Of a DNA stretch of 64,000 nt, positions 57,122 to 64,000 are shown one piece after another. The notes beneath the pieces are model-generated. The model had not been told where the DNA came from and did not search any database. It worked only from the letters and a program-made list of their open reading frames with translations. How positions within the stretch are numbered: the stretch's first letter is position 1; the number at the start of each line of letters is the position of its first letter. The stretch spans positions 1 to 64,000 of the forward strand of contig CAJNOI010000252.1 of assembly GCA_905250115.1 (NCBI GenBank). The letters are read 5' to 3'. Both the position numbers and the translations under genes were made by a program. The stretch is from Adineta steineri. Lineage: Eukaryota; Rotifera; Eurotatoria; Adinetida; Adinetidae.

Positions 57122-58540
57122 GAAAAATCTCACTTAAACAATTTTAATTATATTTGTATGTTTATTTACTTGATTTATATTTATAATTAAAAATAATGTA
57201 ATCTTAACGTTGATTTGATATTTTTTTTGATGAAATCTTTATATTATATATTATTGTATTATTATAAATCTATTTATTAATTTAGATATTTACAATTAAA
57301 AATTTTTTAAGAATGTGGAAGTGGTGTAACACTTAATAGAGGATAAACCCATCGGTGTACCTGTGAGAGCAGTGGTGCCTAACATGGTGTTAGGTGTAGA
57401 TATTATTGTCAATGTAGAGTATAAAAATAAATGATAGATAGAGGAAAATATTGTAGATTAAAAATGAACTAATAATGTCATCATTCTAAAAAAACACAGT
57501 CGACGAGAAAATGTATAAACCATGCGGAAAGAGAAGTGATGCTTATCCATTAGTGTTTAAATATCACATTTCATGATTTTTTGATAAAAAAATTTATTTT
57601 GAGATCATATACTAATCTACCACTGGCGGGTTTTTACCCACCAATTATCGTACGAGGATTATATAAAAATCATCCACATTCACAGCTTCTTTAAAATCGT
57701 ACGCACTGAATATCTTTGATAGGGATAAGGTATACGTCGATATAGTACAGTTGGTAAGAGCATTGTCTGTGATAGACAAGGCTCTGCTTTTGATTCCCAG
57801 TATCAATATCCATATTTGTTCATGTTATCAATTGAACTAAATGAGTGTCGCAGAAGATCTTACTCCGGTAAGAATATCAGGAGTATTACACAATTTCGAA
57901 AACATTAATCATGGGTGGGAGCTCAGTTTAATGTTGACACGTAAAATTATCAGTGAGAGAATTATTATATGATCTTTTTATATTTTTTAATAGCAATAGA
58001 ACAGTGTATGAGTGAAAAAGAATCTTTATTTTATCAAAAAAATCAACGAACTTTCAATAGATTCGATGAGGGTGCTTCATTTGTGACAAGTGTTTCTTCA
58101 AAGCTACATTGACATGCGACCCTAATATTTTGGATTTTGTATGTACACACTATGGCCTTTCCAATGAAATATAAAAGATCAAAAGCTAAAATATAGTTCC
58201 GGACGGTCTATATGTTGGTTAGACGAGCTTCTGGTAAAGTCTCTCTTAAATATTTTACTTCGCATCCGATTAAAAATAGAAGAAAAATAATAAAAGGAAG
58301 AAAACTTCTGAAGAGCTAAAAAAAATTATTTTGCCTCGCATCTCATTAAATATTAATTTTTGTCTATTATTCATTTAGAGTGAGATAAATATAAACGTTG
58401 TTTTTTTTCTTATTCCTTTTATTAGACACATAAATATTCACAAACAAGAATCAAACAATTTATCATCTGATATCATTTATTGTAAAACTCTTCTTTTATT
58501 CATTTGATTTACATTGAAAACTTTTTTAATATATTGAATA
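57122..58540. other. Upstream region of the first receptor of the pair
   Basis: It holds the left arm of an inverted repeat and a tRNA-like remnant. From about 58255 onward it matches the flank of the second receptor. No other gene. Confidence 0.5.
57736..57811 (+). pseudogene. tRNA-like remnant or tRNA-derived repeat
   Basis: TAGTACAGTTGGTAAGAGCA resembles a D arm with A-box, TTGTC-TGTGATA-GACAA an anticodon arm, and TTTTGATTCCCAG a weak B-box. The acceptor stem does not close well, and position 33 is not T. I see it as a decayed tRNA or SINE head. Confidence 0.35.
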
Positions 58541-59545
58541 ATGTCATTTGAGAATAGTTCAGACAATGATGGTGAGTCGTTCAGTTTTCCGGAAGTATCT
58601 GTTCCACGTCCAGTTCGTTTTTGGTTGATGCTTTTATGCGATATTCCATCAATAGTTTGTAGCTTCTGTCTTATTATTCATATTATAATGAATCGAACTC
58701 AACGACATGCATTACATAATCATACCATTCTTCTCCTACTAATCTTTTATTTGCCAATTCAATTAATAGATATTACTTTTTATCTTATATTCTTTTCGTA
58801 TGACTCTATTCAACCATCACAACCATTAGTATGTCTTCTTTGGTGGTTTGTTGATTATTGTTTCTATGTTGGTGGAATCGTTCTCATGGCTTGGTTAGCA
58901 ATCGAACGACATATTCTCATATTTTATGATCGATTGCTTTTAAATCGAAGAGGACGTTTCCTTTTTCACTATCTTCCTTTGATTATTATAGTCACATATA
59001 TCCTTCTCTTCTATCTGATTGTCATTTTTCTTTTACCTTGTGAGAATAACTACCTTTATACAGTTCTCGTATGTGGTAGCTCACCATGCTATGAGTCTTA
59101 TGGTATTCTTGGTATGTGGGAATTTATTCTACATGCAGCTACACCAGTTCTGTTAGAAGGTATTGCTAGTATTGCTCTTCTTTTACGTGTTCAAATACAA
59201 AGACGACGACTTCGTCAATCTAATCAATGGCGTAAGCAGCGGCGAATGATTATTCAATTACTTTTGGTCACAACCTTAAATATTGGTATTAATTTTTCAA
59301 ATTGTGCACTATTTTGTGCACAATTTTTTGGTTTATCGCTGGAATATGGAGTAGAAGCTCAGCTTTATTTCTCTTTTCTTGATTACTTCGTTATTTTTCT
59401 CTTTCCATTTATATCTTTAAGTCAATTTCCAGATTTACGAAAAACAATAAAAAAAAAATTATTGGGCGTAGTGCGACGACAACCACATCATACAGCCACT
59501 GTTACACATACAAGAAGAGACATACCAATGAATAGAATGGCATAA
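58541..59545 (+). CDS. Orphan seven-helix receptor, copy A
   Basis: A single-exon 334-residue protein. It has a short N-terminus with one N-glycosylation site (ENSS), seven hydrophobic helices, LHNHTILLLLIFYLPIQLID in helix 2, a Cys-containing helix 3 start (VCLLWWFVDY) and WLAIERHILIFYDR, where ERH replaces DRY. Extracellular loop 2 has CENNYLYTVLVCGSSPC, loop 3 is basic (QIQRRRLRQSNQWRKQRRM), and helix 7 is LFPFISLSQFPDLRK, without the NPxxY motif. It belongs to the rhodopsin-like orphan groups expanded in bdelloids. Ligand and coupling are unknown. It is nearly identical in layout to copy B at 62130. ATG 58541 is supported by conservation of both copies from this codon. Confidence 0.85.
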   Translation: MSFENSSDNDGESFSFPEVSVPRPVRFWLMLLCDIPSIVCSFCLIIHIIMNRTQRHALHNHTILLLLIFYLPIQLIDITFYLIFFSYDSIQPSQPLVCLLWWFVDYCFYVGGIVLMAWLAIERHILIFYDRLLLNRRGRFLFHYLPLIIIVTYILLFYLIVIFLLPCENNYLYTVLVCGSSPCYESYGILGMWEFILHAATPVLLEGIASIALLLRVQIQRRRLRQSNQWRKQRRMIIQLLLVTTLNIGINFSNCALFCAQFFGLSLEYGVEAQLYFSFLDYFVIFLFPFISLSQFPDLRKTIKKKLLGVVRRQPHHTATVTHTRRDIPMNRMA

Positions 59546-60706
59546 TCTAATACAATACATAACATATTTTTATTTATATATATTCCAGCAAAATTAATTA
59601 TCGTATTTAACAGTTCTGTTTATTTCATAATTTATTTTTGTGTGGTCTTCTCTATATTGTAACCCTCTTCCCCTACATATTTTCTCTTAAATATTGTGCT
59701 TTAACGTGCTTGAATATAATCATGTTCAGTGCATTTTTATATAGTTACTAATCTTTGTCAATAAACTAAATATGTCTAAAAACTACATTCTCCTAGAAAA
59801 AGGAATATAAAGAATAAAAGGCTCTTGTTCAGATGACTTATCATATCGTTGAGAGACACAAACTAAGAGAATCTCGCTTCAACAAACAAGTTTTTTTATC
59901 CAAAAATCATGAAACGTGATATCTAAACACTAATGGATAAGCATCACTTCTCTTTCCGCATGGTTGATACATTTTCCCACCGGCTGTGTTTTTAAGAATG
60001 ATGACATTATTAATTTATTTTTAATCTACAGTATTTTCCTCTTTGTCATTTATTTTTACACCTAACACTATGTCAGCTACTATTACTTTCACAGGCATTA
60101 AACTAAAATATTCTTTTCAAATTCATCATGATATTAATTATGAAAAGAATAGAAATCTTAATAATCAATTCACCAGTTTTTATGATTAAAATAACAAAAA
60201 AAACGTTTTATTTTTTATTAATAAACTAGTAATTTAATATTGATTAATTAATTTTTTTAAATTATTTTATTTTAAGAGAAAAATTTCAATTAATATTCAT
60301 ATATCTTATCATTGAATCAGAGCTGAGTAACTCAACTCGACTAAATTGCTGAGTTGAAATAAATCGAATTGGATACTTTTTTGAGTTGAGTTGGCCAACT
60401 CTGTACTGAATTATGTAAAGTTAATTTCAAATAAATCTATTATTATCGATTGATTTTTCATAAAAATTTAATATTATTCAACAAAATTTAAATATTTTTA
60501 GATTATATTTAGCTCTAATATATTATAGAAAATACAGTAACATTCACATCAATTTATCGAACGTAGACTAGTGTATTGCATCATTGAATAAACAATGACT
60601 GATAAAATATGATGTATCATTAATTCTTGTGGATGTATGTATACTGTTTGATTGATTTAGAATATGATACTTGACATGAGTTGTTTTATTCAACGAATCC
60701 AGAATG

Positions 60707-60746
60707 ATTGAGGGTGCGGGTTAACAAATGAAACATCCACTCCCTG
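60707..60746. repeat. Degenerate telomere-like palindrome (copy 26)
   Basis: TTGAGGGTGCGGGTTAAC faces ACATCCACTCCCTG. Short and imperfect. Confidence 0.5.
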
Positions 60747-60858
60747 TTTATTTTTCAAGCGAACATAAATCTTCTATTCAAGAGTACAGTTTTCACTTCT
60801 AATAAAATCGCATTTGCCCATAATAATGGTTCATGAATCTCGTTTATTGATAGGAAAC

Positions 60859-60907
60859 TAGGGGTGTGAATGTCATGTTAATCTCTTACAGCCAGCCATA
60901 TACACGC
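60859..60907. repeat. Degenerate telomere-like palindrome (copy 27)
   Basis: AGGGGTGTGAATGTCATG with a poor right arm ending CATATACACGCC. Marginal. Confidence 0.3.
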
Positions 60908-62129
60908 CTGCGTGCTTTAGATAGATATGTGTTTCATTCAAATAATTTTTTAGAGAAAGTATTAACATACTATGAATTTATTTGATAGATAATTATTATG
61001 TGAGTCAAAAAAGAAACAACAAAATATCGAAATAAGAATTTCGATAATTTCATGTAAACCTGGAATAATGATGCACTTTTTCTTCAATTACGAAAACATA
61101 ACTAAACCTATTAGATAATTTTGTTCTTGTTTTAATGAAGAATTGCAGATGATAATGATCTTAAAAGTTTTGTATTTATGAGTTTGAGTCTCCGAAGAGA
61201 CGGTACAATGAGGATTCAAGGTAGGATATCCATTCACTATCACTCTCATACTATCAGGTTGAGCTGTAAAAAGGCACTTAAGTATGTCTCACATCTCCGG
61301 TTCTTGAGTATGTGACACTACTATAAACGAACAACACTTTCATAATAAAATAAGCTTCTATCTGAAATAGAAATAGTCTTCTGTATTCCTTGTTTATAGT
61401 GTCAGAAATGACATAATCTTAGAGTAATGAGAATAGATTGGAAACACATGCATTTTCATAATCGAGAAGATGAAAATGGAATGCTGATGTTTTGAGGATT
61501 AAACATCACATACATTTCATGACATATTTCTATATTATTTTATACTTGATAGATTGACATATCTGAGATTAACTAGATGGTACTCGTATTTCACTCGACT
61601 ACAAAATGCAATGCGAAGCTCAACATCGCAACCACGATTTTAAAGTGTACACGAATTTCTTAGTATTCACGACTATAATAGAAACGAATGATATTAGTTT
61701 GACCTTCATATACATAGATCTTGTATTTAAATAAATATTTTCTAAGATTCCATTGCTGAGACATCGTGACCCAAAATGATAATTTTGAATGTCTCAGTCG
61801 AGAAAGAAAAAAAGAAAGGAAAGTCGCGAAGGACGATTTCAATACTTTTACTCCGCATCGTATTAAAAATAGAAAAAAAGTAATAAAAGGAAGAAAACTC
61901 CTGGAGGATTACGTAAATATTTTGCTTTTCATTGTATTAAATATTAATCTTTATCTATCGTTAATTCAAAGTGAGATAAATATAAACGTTGTTTTTTTCT
62001 TATTCATTTTATTAGACACATAAATATCCACAAACAAGAATCAAACAATTTATCATCTGATATCATTTATAGTAAAACTCTTCTTTTATTCATTTGATTT
62101 ACATTGAAAATTTTTTTATATATTGAATA

Positions 62130-63134
62130 ATGTCTCTTGGAAACAGTTCAGACACTAACAGTGAGTCGTTCAGTTTTCCCGAAGTATCTATTCCACGTCC
62201 AGTTCGTTTTTGGTTGATGCTTTTATGCGATATTCCATCAGTAATTTGTAGCTTCTTCCTTATCATTCATATTATAATGAATCGAACCCATCGACATGCA
62301 TTACATAATCATACAATTCTTCTGCTATTAATCTTTTATTTGCCAATTCAATTAATAGATATTAATATTTATCTTGTATTCTTTTCGTATGGCTCTGTTC
62401 AACCATCACAACCATTTGTATGTCTTCTTTGGTGGTTCGTTGATAATGGTTGTTATGTTCTTGGACTCGTTCTGATGGCTTGGTTAGCAATCGAACGACA
62501 TATTTTCATATTTCACGATCGATGGGTTTCAAATCGAAGAGGACGTTTTCTTTTTCACTATCTTCCTTTGATTATTCTAGTCACATATATCCTTCTCTTC
62601 TATCTGATTGTTGTTTTTATTTTACCTTGTGAAAATAACTACCTTTATACAGTTCCCATATGTGGTGGCTCACCATGCTATGAGTCTTATGGTATTCTCG
62701 GTATGTGGGAATTTATTCTACATACAACTACACCAATTCTCTTAGAAGGTATTGCTAGTATTGCTCTTGTTTTACGTGTTCAAATACAAAAACGACGACT
62801 ACGTCAATCTAACCAATGGCGTAAGCAACGGCGAATGATTATTCAATTACTTTTGATTTCAAGCTTAAATATTGGTATTAATATTCCATGCAGTATGTTA
62901 CTTATTGCACATTTATGCGGCGTACCGCAGGATTATGGAGCAGAAGCTATACTTTATTTCTATTTTCTTGAGTACTTCGTTATTTTTCTCTTTCCATTCA
63001 TATCTTTAAGTCAATTTCCAGATTTACGTAAGACAATGAAAGAGAAAATAATGGGCGTAGTACGAAGACGATTACATCATACAGCCATTGTTACACATAC
63101 AAGAAGAGATATACCAATGAATAGAGTGGCATGA
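62130..63134 (+). CDS. Orphan seven-helix receptor, copy B
   Basis: A single-exon 334-residue paralogue of copy A, same length and alignable without gaps by eye, roughly 85% identical. Differences concentrate in helix 3 (VDNGCYVLGLVLM against VDYCFYVGGIVLM) and in helices 6-7 (SLNIGINIPCSMLLIAHLCG against TLNIGINFSNCALFCAQFFG), the regions that line a ligand pocket in class A receptors. ERH and the missing NPxxY are shared. The frame is intact, so both copies are probably expressed; the concentration of changes hints at ligand divergence, which is inference. Confidence 0.85.
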   Translation: MSLGNSSDTNSESFSFPEVSIPRPVRFWLMLLCDIPSVICSFFLIIHIIMNRTHRHALHNHTILLLLIFYLPIQLIDINIYLVFFSYGSVQPSQPFVCLLWWFVDNGCYVLGLVLMAWLAIERHIFIFHDRWVSNRRGRFLFHYLPLIILVTYILLFYLIVVFILPCENNYLYTVPICGGSPCYESYGILGMWEFILHTTTPILLEGIASIALVLRVQIQKRRLRQSNQWRKQRRMIIQLLLISSLNIGINIPCSMLLIAHLCGVPQDYGAEAILYFYFLEYFVIFLFPFISLSQFPDLRKTMKEKIMGVVRRRLHHTAIVTHTRRDIPMNRVA

Positions 63135-63628
63135 TCTAATACAATACATAATATATTTTTATTTATATATATTCGAGCAAAATTAATTATTGTATTTAAC
63201 AATTCTGTTTATTTCATCATTTACTTTTGTGTGGTCTTCTTTATATTGTGATTTCCCTCCTCCCTTACATATTTTCTCTTAAGTATTGTGCTTTAACTTG
63301 TTTGAATATAATCATGTTCAACGCATTTTTATGTAGTTATTAATTTTTTTCAATAAACTAAATATGTCTAACAGCTACATTCTCCTAGAAAAAGAATAAA
63401 AGGATTAAAGCAAATGTTGTAGTAATGCACTGTAATTAGGAGATATAAATAGATGTTAATATTGAAAAGTTATATTTGTCATTATTACAACATAGTCTAT
63501 TGTTTTCTACAGTTCACAAAATGAACAGAAACCAAACAATGAATGTTCATGAAGTCCTAACTACAGTTCTAGAAAATACTCAGAATTCTTTAAATTTGAA
63601 CCACACGAAATAGTTCAGAATACCAGAA

Positions 63629-63666
63629 TAGGTGTGTGATTTAATTGTAACATACCTACACTCATA
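63629..63666. repeat. Degenerate telomere-like palindrome (copy 28)
   Basis: ATAGGTGTGTGATTTAATTGTAACATACCTACACTCAT. A short copy. Confidence 0.45.
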
Positions 63667-63952
63667 ATACAAAACTGCATTCAATTCAATAATTAATTAT
63701 TACTAAGTATAAAGTTCTTGAAATATTAAAACTGAGAAGCTTTTGTCTAAAGTTAGTCTGACATCATAAAGTTATTATAGATTAAGACAGAGTAAGATTT
63801 TATTTATTTATTCAACAACCCATTTTTTTTTCTTTCTAATCTTTTCAAGGATATTTTTCGAATCTAAAATATCTTCCTTTTAAAATTAATTTCATTTTTG
63901 ATTAAAGTATTGTTTTTTTATAAAGGAATAAATTTATCCTATTTCTAATATT

Positions 63953-64000
63953 TAAGGATGTGGATGTTGTGTTCTTTTCTTACCTACACTCACATCCATA
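63953..64000. repeat. Telomere-like palindrome (copy 29, at the window edge)
   Basis: AAGGATGTGGATGTTGTG faces TACCTACACTCACATCCAT. It may extend beyond the window. Confidence 0.65.

Larger units (their letters stand above)
57383..60073. repeat. Inverted repeat arms of about 185-210 bp flanking the first receptor gene
   Basis: The left arm 57383-57595 and right arm 59890-60073 are reverse complements with moderate divergence. Shared marks include GTGTTAGGTGTA, AATAATGTCATCATTCT, AAAACACAG, ATGCGGAAAGAGAAGTGATGCTTATCCATTAGTGTTTA and TTTCATGATTTTT. The 2.3-kb interior contains the receptor gene and a tRNA-like remnant. Confidence 0.85.
59546..62129. other. Spacer between the two receptor copies
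   Basis: It contains the right arm of the inverted repeat, a palindromic ACTCAACTCG/GAGTTGAGTTGG block at about 60320-60400 and two weak telomere-like palindromes. Short frames at 61660-62023 are unsupported. Confidence 0.5.
58255..63410 (+). repeat. Direct tandem duplication of a 1.55-kb receptor segment
   Basis: 58255-59820 and 61845-63410 match through about 290 bp of 5' flank, the complete receptor frame and about 270 bp of 3' flank, ending at the shared CTACATTCTCCTAGAAAAAG. Similarity stops abruptly outside these limits. Unequal divergence is seen, with the coding parts better kept. Confidence 0.9.
63135..64000. other. 3' flank and window end
   Basis: Duplicated flank to about 63410, then AT-rich sequence with two palindromes. 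No gene is visible. Confidence 0.5.

Noticed and set aside
57313-57350. GTGGAAGTGGTGTAACACTTAA as another telomere-like palindrome
   Set aside because: There is no C-rich right arm and no outer edge sequence.
1735-64000. CRISPR-like reading of the recurring short TG/CA repeats
   Set aside because: The repeats are widely spaced palindromes in a eukaryotic genome, without regular spacers or cas genes.

Overview
The window is AT-rich (about 70% A+T by eye) eukaryotic DNA with small GT-AG introns, mostly 48-65 nt. The gene content points to a bdelloid rotifer such as Adineta or Rotaria. It includes expanded NHL-repeat proteins, many rhodopsin-like receptors, ART and TPR proteins, bacterial-looking enzymes, and dispersed GGGTGTGGGTG motifs that match the TGTGGG-type telomeric repeat I recall for Adineta vaga. 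The species call is inference from family knowledge, not a database match. Exon structures below were assembled by eye from splice signals and phase.

Layout. 1-5.8 kb: repeats, an orphan C-terminal exon and a receptor with one in-frame stop. 5.8-7.9 kb: a bacterial-like (alpha/alpha)6-type protein with one short intron. 9.3-11.4 kb: secreted apple/PAN-like plus NHL protein. 12.3-15.3 kb: single-exon double glycosyltransferase with a signal anchor. 16.5 kb: tRNA-Met. 17.6-19.4 kb: UBA-like repeats fused to an NYN/PIN nuclease-like domain. 20.3-25.2 kb: two NHL genes in an inverted duplication. 28.4-33.8 kb: a broken ART-family gene, two unrecognised genes and a PARP/neuralized-like gene. 35.5-38.5 kb: membrane-anchored alpha/beta-hydrolase (Abhydrolase_10 type), likely of bacterial origin. 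39.8-42.2 kb: a receptor with no visible 5' end, a GC-rich inverted minisatellite, an assembly gap and a protein fragment. 43.1-44.5 kb: secreted Cys-rich NHL protein. 45.5-49.1 kb: 11-exon TPR protein with a degenerate ART-like segment. 52.3-56.5 kb: one gene encoding three tandem copies of a two-membrane-segment Cys-rich module. 58.5-63.1 kb: a tandem pair of closely related seven-helix receptors.

Most genes encode surface or secreted products (receptors, NHL propellers, glycosyltransferase, channel-like triple module), so the region reads as an accessory block of environment-sensing and surface genes. They are not organised as an operon and I see no single pathway joining them.

The most striking structure is a family of about 30 short imperfect palindromes: a G-rich GGGTGTGGGTG arm, a 10-40 nt loop, then a C-rich CACCCACACCC arm, several with outer CATCTTGA/TCAAGATG ends. 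They occur about once per 2 kb, cluster just downstream of stop codons, and at least once make up most of an intron.
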